Part shown: positions 51,824-59,914 of the stretch, piece after piece
Layout: each line of letters opens with the position of its first letter
Numbering within the stretch: the stretch's first letter is position 1
NCBI GenBank assembly: GCA_041659285.1
Contig: JBAZYO010000002.1
Location: 455,633-519,632 of the forward strand
DNA: 64,000 nt
Origin: Vicinamibacterales bacterium
Lineage (GTDB): Bacteria > Acidobacteriota > Vicinamibacteria > Vicinamibacterales > UBA2999
Direction: 5' to 3'
Position numbers and translations under genes: made by a program
The notes under the pieces: generated by a model
Database searches by the model: none
Seen by the model: only the letters and a program-made list of their open reading frames with translations
What the model was told of the DNA's origin: nothing

Positions 51824-52114
51824 TCAGTGGTAGTCGGCGCACCGCACGTCGCAGGCGTGCTCTCCCTCGAATCGAAAGATGATCCGATACTGATCGTTGA
51901 CGCGAATGGCGTGGAATCCGGCCAGATCATCGACCAGGCGGTGGAGCCGTTTCCGCGGTGGCACTCGCAAGTTGTCGAGCTTCGTCACCACGTCGATCTG
52001 ATCCAGCTTGCGCTGGATGACCGGCCAGATGGCTCGAGGAATCCTCCGGGCGGCTTTGCTGTTGACGCCGTTCCAGATGTCCCTGGTCGACTCGTCGGCC
52101 AACGACCGGATCAT
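51824..52114 (-). CDS. higB: HigB-type toxin (RelE superfamily)
   Basis: 96 residues. The MIRSLADES start aligns with the family. The fold's VPPRKRLHRL and YRIIFRFEGEHACDVRCADYH segments are typical of HigB/RelE mRNA interferases. An in-frame GTG at 52135 would add a 7-residue extension. Toxin precedes antitoxin, as in higBA. Located at the boundary of the accessory region next to a tRNA fragment. Confidence 0.9.
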   Translation of the reverse strand: MIRSLADESTRDIWNGVNSKAARRIPRAIWPVIQRKLDQIDVVTKLDNLRVPPRKRLHRLVDDLAGFHAIRVNDQYRIIFRFEGEHACDVRCADYH

Positions 52115-52159
52115 ACGCAGATCACTGTCGCACACATAGCGTGCTAGGTGCCGACCGTG

Positions 52160-52206
52160 GGCGCCCGGTAGCGATCGAACCTGCGACCCCCGGCTTAGAA
52201 GGGCGC
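52160..52206 (-). pseudogene. tRNA-Arg(UCU)-like 3' fragment, decayed
   Basis: The minus strand reads a CTTCTAA anticodon loop (anticodon TCT), a GGGGGTCGCAGGTTCGA T-arm and a CGGGCGC acceptor 3' strand, but no D-arm. The T-stem is mismatched (GCAGG against GCTAC), so it is not functional. A 17-nt stretch also matches the intact tRNA-Arg(UCG) at 12096-12112. Such 3' tRNA pieces commonly mark integration sites. Next to it begins the accessory region. Confidence 0.55.
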
Positions 52207-52594
52207 TTTTGACATACTCCCGTATGGTTCGTGGTCACCGCGCCTGTCCAAATCAGCAATGAATACGGGCGCAAACCGACAGATCGTCCAGGGGTGCATA
52301 CGTTTTGCAGATCCTCGGTTCGACCGGCAAGTCGGGAGGTGCTCAATGTCTCAGCAGACGATTTCCACCGCACTCGTTCGACGTGTTCGTTATCAGCCAC
52401 CATCGAAGACTACTGACTATTGCGACGAGAGGGTGCCGGGGTTTGTCCTGCGGGCGCGTCGTGTCTCGCCGCGAAGATCTGGACGCCTGGCAGGAACGTC
52501 ACCTTGAGCAGGTCGGCCCAGTTCGCGACATGTCGTCGCCGGACCGCCAGCAGAGTGACCAAGAGATGGCGGCCGACTCCGCAGCGGCCCGTCC
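52207..52594. other. No supported gene
   Basis: 388 nt between the tRNA fragment and the hypothetical gene at 52595. Short frames on both strands (for example 52231-52416) lack homology features, start signals and consistent codon bias. Nothing else is seen; a decayed insertion remains possible. Confidence 0.5.
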
Positions 52595-53350
52595 CTAACC
52601 CGGTGCAGCGCTCAGAGGAATGGACCGTCGAGCGTCGGTGACTGCGAGACAGACGCTTTGGGACAGGAACGCACCGAACCTTTGCTCCAGTTCCTCGAGC
52701 GTGGTCCACTGGTCGAGTTCCAAGGACTGCGTCTGCGTGGGCTCCTTCGGATCCTTTGGTAGGAGCGTCTCGCTGGTAGGTGCGAGCCAATCGCGAACGT
52801 CCTCAGGAATTCCCAGCGCTGAGAATTCCGGTGGTGGATCGTCACGCAAGGTTCCCCCATGGAATACACTCTGGCGATGTTTGGAGACGTCGTGATTGTC
52901 GGTTACGAATCGAATCAGCTCCGCCTCCTTGACCCACTCGGCCTGAAAGGTCGGAAAGAGGCGGCCGTAGCCAGGAAGCGCCTTCGGGCCGAAAACGTCT
53001 CTGGGCGAAATTCCCTTCAAGGCGTTGCGCGATGAGATATCGCGAAAGGCTTCCCTGTCGACGGCCTGGCCAAGCGCATTAAGGGCGAACACGAGGCACT
53101 CCATCGCTGAATCCATGCAGAAAAGGATTACGGCAATGTGATGTTCGCGAGCTTCCAGCGGCACGGGTGGAATCCACGAGTGGAACAGTTCTGAGTGCAA
53201 AGCGACGCCATTGGAGCGTGACGTCAGGCCGCGGACACCGGCACGGAACACGAAGGCCCAATTCCCCACGTTGCCCAAGTTCTGAGGCTCGTGAGCGAGC
53301 AGGCCGATTCGATCGAGCTGCTCGTCCCAGTCGGCCCCGTTTGGAAGCAT
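52595..53350 (-). CDS. Hypothetical protein
   Basis: 251 residues, no signal peptide. Mostly helical in the middle (HHIAVILFCMDSAMECLVFALNALGQ), with a conserved-looking TDNHDVSKHRQSVFHGG segment that recalls HEPN-like or ribonuclease-type helical families but is not decisive. The ATG at 53350 is 19 nt after a small upstream ORF. Not recognised. Confidence 0.55.
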   Translation of the reverse strand: MLPNGADWDEQLDRIGLLAHEPQNLGNVGNWAFVFRAGVRGLTSRSNGVALHSELFHSWIPPVPLEAREHHIAVILFCMDSAMECLVFALNALGQAVDREAFRDISSRNALKGISPRDVFGPKALPGYGRLFPTFQAEWVKEAELIRFVTDNHDVSKHRQSVFHGGTLRDDPPPEFSALGIPEDVRDWLAPTSETLLPKDPKEPTQTQSLELDQWTTLEELEQRFGAFLSQSVCLAVTDARRSIPLSAAPG

Positions 53351-53369
53351 GGGTGTACCAGTCCGGAAT

Positions 53370-53525
53370 CTACTTCGTCGGCGCGGAGTGCTGGGCCTTC
53401 CAGCGCACGTAATTCCTCAGCTCCTCGGCGCACAGATGCGATTCGAGAGTCGCGAGCGCATCCCAAGTGGTGTCGCGGATGTGAAGTCGGACACCGTCGG
53501 CCTCGGAGTCAGCCCTTGCCACCAT
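53370..53525 (-). CDS. Small ORF, 51 residues, upstream of the hypothetical gene
   Basis: Reads MVARADSEADG to WKAQHSAPTK. A helical, charged segment (TTWDALATLESHLCAEEL) looks protein-like. TAGAAG lies 6 nt before the ATG, matching the leaderless start pattern seen elsewhere. The stop is 19 nt before the 251-residue gene, consistent with an operon. Homology unknown. Confidence 0.45.
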   Translation of the reverse strand: MVARADSEADGVRLHIRDTTWDALATLESHLCAEELRNYVRWKAQHSAPTK

Positions 53526-53677
53526 GCCGCCCTTCTAACTGACTCCCAAGACCACGAATCGACGAATGCCCTCAAGAAGCCGATGACCGTAACTTCTCGC
53601 AGAACTCGCGGCGCAGCATTAGTTGATCATAACCGATTGGCCGTGCTGGCGGTGCTCCGACCGCCTGCATGGTCCGG

Positions 53678-53706
53678 TTGCATTCATGCCATATCTGGCA
53701 TAGGCT
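53678..53706 (+). promoter_or_regulatory. Toxin-antitoxin promoter with operator between -35 and -10
   Basis: -35 TTGCAT (53678-53683), 17-nt spacer, -10 TAGGCT (53701-53706). The inverted repeat ATGCCA-TATC-TGGCAT (53686-53701) fills the spacer and touches the -10, an ideal place for autorepression by the HTH antitoxin. The toxin ATG is 7 nt after the -10, so leaderless. Confidence 0.65.
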
Positions 53707-53713
53707 GAACTCG

Positions 53714-54082
53714 ATGAAGCATGCCGCGCCCAAGCCGGTCGTCTGGATGGGCGACTCGTTGGCGCAGCTGCAGGCCTTTCCGCCGGCGGTCCAGGATGAG
53801 ACCGGGTACGCAATCTACCTGGCACAAGTCGGCGGGAAGCATCCGAAGGCCAAGCCGCTCAAGGGGCTGGGCTCTGGCGTCCTGGAGGTCGTGTCGGACC
53901 ACCGAGGCGACACGTTTCGCGCGGTGTACACCGTTCGGTTTCAGGACCGGGTGTACGTCCTCCATGCGTTTCAGAAGAAATCCAAGCGGGGCATCGCCAC
54001 GCCGCAGCCGGACATCGACCTGTTGAAACGGCGCCTCGCACGGGCGGCCGCTCTTGATGCCGCAAGGAGTACTAAGCCATGA
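53714..54082 (+). CDS. RelE/HigB-2-type toxin (Gp49-like, DUF891)
   Basis: 122 residues. Family landmarks: VWMGDSLAQLQAFPPAVQDETGYAIYLAQVG, KPLKGLGSGVLEVVSDHRGDTFRAVYTVRF, YVLHAFQKKSKRGIATPQPDIDL. Likely a ribosome-dependent mRNA interferase. The stop overlaps the antitoxin start (ATGA). Confidence 0.9.
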   Translation: MKHAAPKPVVWMGDSLAQLQAFPPAVQDETGYAIYLAQVGGKHPKAKPLKGLGSGVLEVVSDHRGDTFRAVYTVRFQDRVYVLHAFQKKSKRGIATPQPDIDLLKRRLARAAALDAARSTKP

Positions 54083-54396
54083 CATCCAAGAAAGACTACG
54101 TAGTGGGAAGCGGCAATGTCTTTGCCGATTTGAAGGTCCCCCGCCCCGAAGAAGCGCTGGCCAAGGCGGAACTCGCGCACAAGATCACGACGCTCATCGA
54201 ACGTCGCGGCCTGACCCAGGCGGAAGCGGCCAAGCTTCTGGACGTGGATCAACCCAAGATCTCTGCCCTGCGACGCGGACGCCTGTCGGGCTTCTCGCTC
54301 GATCGCCTCGTGCGGTTTGTGGTCCTGCTCGGCCACGATGTGGAAATTGTGGTGAAGAAGCGGTCCCGGGGTCAGGCCCGACTGCTCGTCGCGTAG
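54079..54396 (+). CDS. XRE-type antitoxin partnered with the Gp49-like toxin
   Basis: 105 residues. An N-terminal SGNVFADLKVPRPEEALAKAELAHKIT segment, then HTH LTQAEAAKLLDVDQPKISALRRGRLSGFSLDRLVRF, the usual antitoxin pattern for HigB-2/Gp49 toxins. It starts inside the toxin stop codon, coupling their synthesis. It presumably binds the operator at 53686-53701. Confidence 0.9.
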   Translation: MTSKKDYVVGSGNVFADLKVPRPEEALAKAELAHKITTLIERRGLTQAEAAKLLDVDQPKISALRRGRLSGFSLDRLVRFVVLLGHDVEIVVKKRSRGQARLLVA

Positions 54397-54524
54397 AGAC
54401 AGCGGGAATCAATGGCCCGCCGAACTGTGCGGCGGCCACGGGTATTCATGACCGGTGAACATCGTCCGATCCTGGCTGCGCCCAACAACCGGTCGGAGCG
54501 CGCAGCCCTCTCTTACGAGAGGGG

Positions 54525-57179
54525 CTACTCGATCCTGAGTGCACGGAGCGGATCGGCGCGGCTCGCCTTCAGCGCCGGCACCACACTAGCTACGCCCAGA
54601 GCACCCGAAAGCAGCAATGCCGCGGCCGCAATGGCCACTGGTTCCAGCGCCGAGGTACTGCCGATGAACATGGTGACTGCGCGGGAAATGGCGGCGGTCG
54701 CCGCCAGTCCCAGGATGAGGCCGACCGTCGCACTGGCGACGGTCTCCTGCAGAAACTGACGGAGCAAGGAACCGCGCGTCGCGCCAAGCGCCACTCGAAT
54801 GGCCGTCTCACGTGCGCGCTGGCTGGTGGCATAGGCGACCACGCCATACACTCCGACGCACGCAATCAGGAGCGCCACCATCGCGAAGACACTGATGGCC
54901 GACGCGATCACGCGCGGTCCGTCGACGTCATCTGCAACGAGCTGCGTCATCGGCAAGAAGCGCACGAACGCGACCGACGAGTCTGTCGCGCGGACCGCTG
55001 TCTCGATTTGCCGATCGAGGTCGGGAATGAAGGCGGCCGTTCGGACCATCCAGGTGGCAGGAAAGGCCCGGTGAGCGATCGACATGACCGGTGGCGGCAC
55101 CTGCGCCAACGGCACGTAGACGATCGGCGGTGGATCGGCGCCAAGCGCGCTGAATCCGCGCGTCCAGCCGGCACCGGGACGACTCCGAACGTCGGCCACC
55201 ACGCCGACGATCTCGCGGGGCATATCCCTCATCTGCGGCACCAACGAGATCGACCGGCCGAGAACGTTCGCGTCGCCAAAGTATGTCCGCGCGAAAGCCT
55301 CACTCACCACCGCGACTGCTGGGGCGCCCGACCGGTCCTGCTCGTCGAACGCACGTCCCTGGCGGACCGCAATCCGCAACAGCTCGAAATACTCGGGCGT
55401 CACGTACCGCCAGTCCACGCTTCGCGCCTGGGCGATCCGTGCCCCGACGGGAGCGTCGAGCGGCATGTTGAGACCGCGCTCGACCGGAACGTGATTTGCC
55501 ACGGCAACGGAGAGCACGCCTGGCACGTCTCGCACTCGGGCGAGCGCAGCTTCGACGAACTGCGCAACGCGCGCGGGATCCTCGAACGACTTCCCTTGCA
55601 GCGACATCTTGCCAACCGTGACATTTGAAGGATCGAAGCCAAGCTCCGCCTGGTACATCTGAGCAATCGTGCGCACGAGCATGCCTGCGAGCACCAGCAG
55701 CGCCATGGTGCCCGCCAGCTGTCCTGTCAACAGTCCGCGGCGCCACCACGCCGCCGTCCGCGAACCGCCTTGGCGCGCACCATCCGAGAGTGCACTGCGC
55801 AGGTCGACCCGCCGCGCGGCCATAGCGGGCGCGAGACCGAACAACACCGCAACGGCGGCAGTGACGGCGACCGCGAACCCGAGCACGCGGCCGTCCACAA
55901 TCAGTCGCCGGCCAACCAGAAGTTCTGCGGGCGTGAATTGCGTCAGCACCGGCAAGCTAATTGCGGCGACCGCGACGCCAGCCGCCCCGCCGATAGCAGC
56001 GAGCACAAGAGCCTCGGTCAGTAGCTGCTGCACGATCCGACTGCTGCCGCCGCCCAAGGCCATTCGCGTGGCCATCTCGTGTCGTCGTGCCATCGTGCGC
56101 AACAGCTGGAGGCCGGCCAGGTTGGTGCACGCGACGGTGACAACCGCTGTCACCGCCACCAACAGCAACAGCATCAACATCAACGGCTCGCGACCGAGGA
56201 GTTGGTGCAAGGGCAACCACTGCAGGTTGCGGATGCGGGCGTGCGTGCGTTCTGGTTGCGTAGCCAACAGATCGGCTTTGACGAGGTCGAGGACGGTTGC
56301 CGCCTGTTGAACCGTGGCGTCCGGCGCGAGGCGAGCGAGCATTACGTAGTTCAACGAGTTGTCCTGGCTCGATAGGCGGAGGGGCGTCCAGACGTCAGCG
56401 GCCGGAATGGAGCGGAACCCCTCGGGCATCACCCCGACGACTTCATGGGGGGTGCCGCCGAGGGTGACAACTTGCCCGATGGTATCGGACCGCCGGGAGA
56501 ATACGCGCTGCCAGATTTCGTGGCTCACTACTACTGCGCTGGGACCGCCCTCGCTATCTTCGGCCGTCGAGAACCCGCGACCGATCAAGGGTGTCACACC
56601 GACAACCTCGAAGAATGCCTGAGAGACGCGGAGGCTCTCGACGTACTCGGCGTGATCACCGACCGCGAGGTTCCAACCGGATCCGTTTCGTTGCGCCGCG
56701 ACTGTCGCAAACGATCGCAACCGTTCACGTGCCGCATGGAACGTGACGCCATCGACGGACCCACCGTCAGGGGTCGCAAGGGCGAGGACCCGATCAACAC
56801 CTGGATACGGCAAGGGCACGAACCACACCGCGTTCACAAAGCTGAAGACCGCGGTCAGCGCGCCGACACCCAGCCCCGACATCGCGATGGCAGTGAGCGC
56901 AAACGCTGGCGCCCGTCGGATCTGTCGTACCGCGAAGCGGATGTCTTGCCAGCAATGGTCGAGCCGGGGGGGCATCCATACCGCGCGCGCATCCTCCCGG
57001 GCTTTCAACTCGTTGCCTAGTGCGCGTCGCGCCTGATCATGTGCCTCCGCGGCGGACGAGCCCGAGCGCTCGAGGTCCTCCTGTGCCATCGCGTGATGAA
57101 CCCGCAGTTCTTCGGCGACGTCGGCCGCCTGCCCTCGATGCCGGAGCCGTGTCACCAATCGTCGAAGTAGATGTCGCAT
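54525..57179 (-). CDS. ADOP-type ABC transporter permease (MacB/FtsX duplicated)
   Basis: 884 residues. An N-terminal permease prefix (RHRGQAADVAEELRVHHAMAQEDLERSG), then two MacB-PCD/FtsX halves with four-helix clusters: first near 90-130 and 330-440, second near 490-520 and 760-870. The ending SRADPLRALRIE is typical. ADOP proteins are abundant in Acidobacteriota, and export or signalling across the inner membrane is proposed. No ATPase is adjacent, as usual for this orphan type. Transcribed with the PadR gene upstream. Confidence 0.92.
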   Translation of the reverse strand: MRHLLRRLVTRLRHRGQAADVAEELRVHHAMAQEDLERSGSSAAEAHDQARRALGNELKAREDARAVWMPPRLDHCWQDIRFAVRQIRRAPAFALTAIAMSGLGVGALTAVFSFVNAVWFVPLPYPGVDRVLALATPDGGSVDGVTFHAARERLRSFATVAAQRNGSGWNLAVGDHAEYVESLRVSQAFFEVVGVTPLIGRGFSTAEDSEGGPSAVVVSHEIWQRVFSRRSDTIGQVVTLGGTPHEVVGVMPEGFRSIPAADVWTPLRLSSQDNSLNYVMLARLAPDATVQQAATVLDLVKADLLATQPERTHARIRNLQWLPLHQLLGREPLMLMLLLLVAVTAVVTVACTNLAGLQLLRTMARRHEMATRMALGGGSSRIVQQLLTEALVLAAIGGAAGVAVAAISLPVLTQFTPAELLVGRRLIVDGRVLGFAVAVTAAVAVLFGLAPAMAARRVDLRSALSDGARQGGSRTAAWWRRGLLTGQLAGTMALLVLAGMLVRTIAQMYQAELGFDPSNVTVGKMSLQGKSFEDPARVAQFVEAALARVRDVPGVLSVAVANHVPVERGLNMPLDAPVGARIAQARSVDWRYVTPEYFELLRIAVRQGRAFDEQDRSGAPAVAVVSEAFARTYFGDANVLGRSISLVPQMRDMPREIVGVVADVRSRPGAGWTRGFSALGADPPPIVYVPLAQVPPPVMSIAHRAFPATWMVRTAAFIPDLDRQIETAVRATDSSVAFVRFLPMTQLVADDVDGPRVIASAISVFAMVALLIACVGVYGVVAYATSQRARETAIRVALGATRGSLLRQFLQETVASATVGLILGLAATAAISRAVTMFIGSTSALEPVAIAAAALLLSGALGVASVVPALKASRADPLRALRIE

Positions 57180-57185
57180 ATGGCC

Positions 57186-57518
57186 TCACGCGTGCGCGAG
57201 CACCTTCCGGATGGCGGCATGCATCCGGTCGTAGGACGCCTGCTCGGTGGCCAATCGCTTACGGCCGGCACGGGTCAGGGTGTAGTAGCGGGCGCGGCGA
57301 TTGCGATCGGATAATTCCCATTCCGCCTCGACATCGCCGTTCAGCAGGAGCCGTTGTAGGGCGGGGTACAGCGAGCTCTCCCCGACAGCGAGCACGTCAC
57401 TGGACACCAGCTTCAAGCGCTGCGCGATACCGTATCCGTGGAGTGGAGCCGTCGCCAGCACCCGGAGGATAAGCATGTCTAACGTGCCGGGCAGAAGCCC
57501 ATCAGGAACACGGCCCAT
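57186..57518 (-). CDS. PadR-family transcriptional regulator
   Basis: 110 residues. Winged-helix PadR N-domain: LLPGTLDMLILRVLATAPLHGYGIAQRL, ESSLYPALQRLLLNGDVEAEWE, RARYYTLTRAGRKRL. It lies 6 nt upstream of the ADOP permease in one transcript and probably represses both. GGAAGGA precedes the ATG. Confidence 0.92.
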   Translation of the reverse strand: MGRVPDGLLPGTLDMLILRVLATAPLHGYGIAQRLKLVSSDVLAVGESSLYPALQRLLLNGDVEAEWELSDRNRRARYYTLTRAGRKRLATEQASYDRMHAAIRKVLAHA

Positions 57519-57530
57519 TTGAGTCCTTCC

Positions 57531-57543
57531 ATCGATAATCGAT
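57531..57543. promoter_or_regulatory. Palindromic operator ATCGAT-A-ATCGAT for padR/ADOP
   Basis: Perfect 6-bp inverted arms with one central base, 12 nt upstream of the padR ATG and just downstream of a GATAATAC -10-like box on the minus strand. Probable PadR autoregulation site. Confidence 0.6.
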
Positions 57544-57619
57544 GTATTATCCGCGCGGCGACGCTACGGTCAAGGGAAATCGGGACAACGAGGAGGGCGA
57601 ACGCCGACAACCACTCGGC

Positions 57620-58810
57620 TCACAGGCGGTCCTTCAACTGCAAGGTGGCCGTGCGCATAGCGCCTTTTCGGTTGATGCGCAGGACGCACGTCGTCCCGGG
57701 ACGACTCAGGCGCGCCTTGATTTCGGCGAGCGCCATACCTGTGGCACTGCGACCGTCGATTTCCAGCAGCACGTCTCCTGCTTCCAGGCCCGCCATCGCG
57801 CCCGGTGAATCAGGCGCGATGGCCAGAACGGCAAATGCGTCATTTTCCGCGTGTCGAAACTCCACGCCGCTCGCATCGAACTGTTGTCGCTCCGCCAACC
57901 GGCCGTTGGATTCGAGCCACAGCTGCTGCCGGGTGTAGTCGAACGTCGCCGTAAACCGTCTGAAGAACCCCGCGCCCACAAGCCCGTCATGGATAATGCC
58001 GACCGAGGGTGTCTGGATCAGTGCGCTCACGGGCTCTGCGACCTCGAACGGGCCGACTGCCATTCGGGCCAGCCGCGTAGCGGCGAGGGCAAGGTTCGGC
58101 GTGTGTGAGACCTCCTGGACGACTCGGCCCAGGCGATTCAAGATGTTGTTCCCCGCGATGAACGAATGCATCAGCACCGCGGAGTAGTAGCTCGCGCCTG
58201 TATCCAACATCAGATTGGCTCGAATCTCGTCGGCCTTGCCTAGGCTGAGGCGGGTCTCCAGATAGGGGTTGCGGAAGCGATCGATGTTGAAACGTACCGG
58301 GGCAGCCTTTGACGATGGTCGAAAGCTCTTAGCGTCAAAGATTCGGAGCCGAGCCCCGAGGTAGTCGAACTCCACTACGTAGTCCTGCAGTAGCGCCAAC
58401 CCCATGACACAGTCCATGTCTGGCGTGATGGCGGGGAACGGTCGCAGCACAATCGTCCTGTCATGCAGTATCACGCTGCCCAGCGCCACCGTCACGCCGT
58501 CCACCCGATCGTCCCGAACGACTTCCGTTCCGACACCTGCGCTGGAGCCCGTCCGGTTCGGGCGAAGCCCAGCGTTGAGCGCCTTGACCCTGTCAATCGA
58601 CAGCACCCAACTCCCACCTGAATCGAGACTGCACCAGAAGCTCACATCATTGACGCGTACCGGAACCAGGAACTGAGACAGACCCTCCATGTCGAACTTC
58701 GCCGAGACGACGCTCGGTTCTGGGGCGCTGGCAGTCTGAGACGCGTTGGTGGGCGTGCTGGCCACGATAACCAGGGTGCTTAGCGTGATGATTCGCGCGG
58801 ATGACAGCAT
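57620..58810 (-). CDS. Retropepsin-like aspartyl protease with C-terminal PDZ domain, secreted
   Basis: 396 residues. Signal peptide to about 23. Two retropepsin-type active-site loops: SLDSGG (Asp63) and MLDTGAS (Asp203), so it is a two-lobed, single-chain pepsin-like arrangement. A PDZ-like domain ends it (FAVLAIAPDSPGAMAGLEAGDVLLEIDG, about 320-365). Likely a periplasmic protease. GGAGGGG lies upstream of the ATG at 58810. It is divergent to the second PadR gene. Confidence 0.82.
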   Translation of the reverse strand: MLSSARIITLSTLVIVASTPTNASQTASAPEPSVVSAKFDMEGLSQFLVPVRVNDVSFWCSLDSGGSWVLSIDRVKALNAGLRPNRTGSSAGVGTEVVRDDRVDGVTVALGSVILHDRTIVLRPFPAITPDMDCVMGLALLQDYVVEFDYLGARLRIFDAKSFRPSSKAAPVRFNIDRFRNPYLETRLSLGKADEIRANLMLDTGASYYSAVLMHSFIAGNNILNRLGRVVQEVSHTPNLALAATRLARMAVGPFEVAEPVSALIQTPSVGIIHDGLVGAGFFRRFTATFDYTRQQLWLESNGRLAERQQFDASGVEFRHAENDAFAVLAIAPDSPGAMAGLEAGDVLLEIDGRSATGMALAEIKARLSRPGTTCVLRINRKGAMRTATLQLKDRL

Positions 58811-58856
58811 CTGAGGTCCCCTCCTTCTCAGCGGGGTGTGGCGGGTTCGGCCACTC

Positions 58857-58903
58857 TTGACATCGCATGATGAGGAGTCCAATATCTCACATAGACGTCT
58901 ATG
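58857..58903 (+). promoter_or_regulatory. padR promoter with palindrome over the start codon
   Basis: -35 TTGACA (58857-58862) with a CAATAT-like -10 17 nt later. The 14-bp perfect palindrome CATAGACGTCTATG (58890-58903) includes the ATG at 58901. A bound regulator would block both transcription and the start codon region. Confidence 0.6.
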
Positions 58904-59236
58904 GGTCCACGTCGCAAAGACAACCTGCAAGGAACCCTCGACCTTCTCGTGCTGCGCACCTTGGCAGCTGGCGGTCTGATGCATGGCTACGCGATTTCCG
59001 AGTGCATCGTACAGACATCGGGCGATGTACTGCGTGTCGAGGAAGGCTCGCTCTATCCGGCATTGCATCGAATGGAGGAGTCGGGCTGGATTAAGTCCGC
59101 CTGGAAGCGTTCGGACAACAACCGGCGCGCGCGGTTCTATCGGATCACAGCCAGCGGCCGTCGCACTCTCGTCGAGGTGACACGCGACTGGACGAAGCAC
59201 GTGAATGCGGTGATGCGCGTGCTGAGGCCAACCTAA
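58901..59236 (+). CDS. PadR-family transcriptional regulator
   Basis: 111 residues with PadR features: NLQGTLDLLVLRTLAAGGLMHGYAIS, EEGSLYPALHRMEESGWIKSAW, RRARFYRITASGRRTL. The stop is 1 nt before the permease-prefix/TonB gene, so it should control that gene. Second PadR in the region. Confidence 0.92.
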   Translation: MGPRRKDNLQGTLDLLVLRTLAAGGLMHGYAISECIVQTSGDVLRVEEGSLYPALHRMEESGWIKSAWKRSDNNRRARFYRITASGRRTLVEVTRDWTKHVNAVMRVLRPT

Positions 59237-59237
59237 G

Positions 59238-59861
59238 GTGTCAGCACTGACGCGGTTGCTGAACGTCTTCCGACAGCGGTCCCTGGATAAGGATTTCGAA
59301 GACGAGTTGCGTTTTCACCTCGAGCAGCGCATCGAACGCAACATCACGCTCGGGATGACGAGGAACAACGCGGAAGCTGAGGCGCGAGCGCGGTTTGGCA
59401 GCGTCGATCAAGTAAAGGCCGGGATGCGTGACGCGCGCGTCGTACGGTGGCCAGGGGCGTTCGTTAGGGCACATCCCCGCGCGGCCTCGGCACTCTTGGG
59501 CGCCGTGGCTGGCGCGACGCTCTTCGTGTTCTTGGTGCCAGGCCTGCACGTTGGTCTGTCGCCCACGATCTATGAGCTGACGGACGGCGTCTCGGCACCT
59601 GTGCCGCTTGACGTGCGCGCGCCGGAGTACACAACAGCCGCCAAGCGCGCCAAAGTTCAAGGGGTGATCCGAGTGCAGTGCGTGGTTCGCCCAGACGGCG
59701 CATGCTCTGACGCGACGATCGTGCATTCGCTCGACCAGACCTTTGGGCTCGATGAACAGGCTCTCCACGCCGTTCGTAGTTGGCGGTTTCGACCGGCGTT
59801 TCTTGGGGCGACCCCTGTCTCGACCCGCATCGTCATGGAATTCACGTTTGCGCTTCGATGA
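59238..59861 (+). CDS. ADOP permease-prefix / TonB C-terminal domain fusion
   Basis: 207 residues with a GTG start. Residues 1-66 match the ADOP N-terminal prefix (DKDFEDELRFHLEQRIERNI, EAEARARFGSVDQVKAGMRDAR). A membrane helix (about 80-103) leads to a TonB C-terminal domain (KVQGVIRVQCVVRPDGACSDATIVHSLD, ALHAVRSWRFRPA). In other loci the prefix is followed by the permease; here the periplasmic part is TonB-like. Likely a regulated link between cytoplasmic PadR control and envelope TonB function (inference). Confidence 0.8.
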   Translation: MSALTRLLNVFRQRSLDKDFEDELRFHLEQRIERNITLGMTRNNAEAEARARFGSVDQVKAGMRDARVVRWPGAFVRAHPRAASALLGAVAGATLFVFLVPGLHVGLSPTIYELTDGVSAPVPLDVRAPEYTTAAKRAKVQGVIRVQCVVRPDGACSDATIVHSLDQTFGLDEQALHAVRSWRFRPAFLGATPVSTRIVMEFTFALR

Positions 59862-59914
59862 TCGAACGCCGCGCCACATTCGTGCGGTCCGATCGCGCCG
59901 GATTCGGAACGCCG

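Noticed and set aside
52160..52206. Functional tRNA-Arg(UCU)
   Set aside because: No D-arm and a mismatched T-stem; treated as a remnant.
52231..52416. Plus-strand 61-residue frame near the tRNA fragment
   Set aside because: No homology features, no start signal, and no codon bias.
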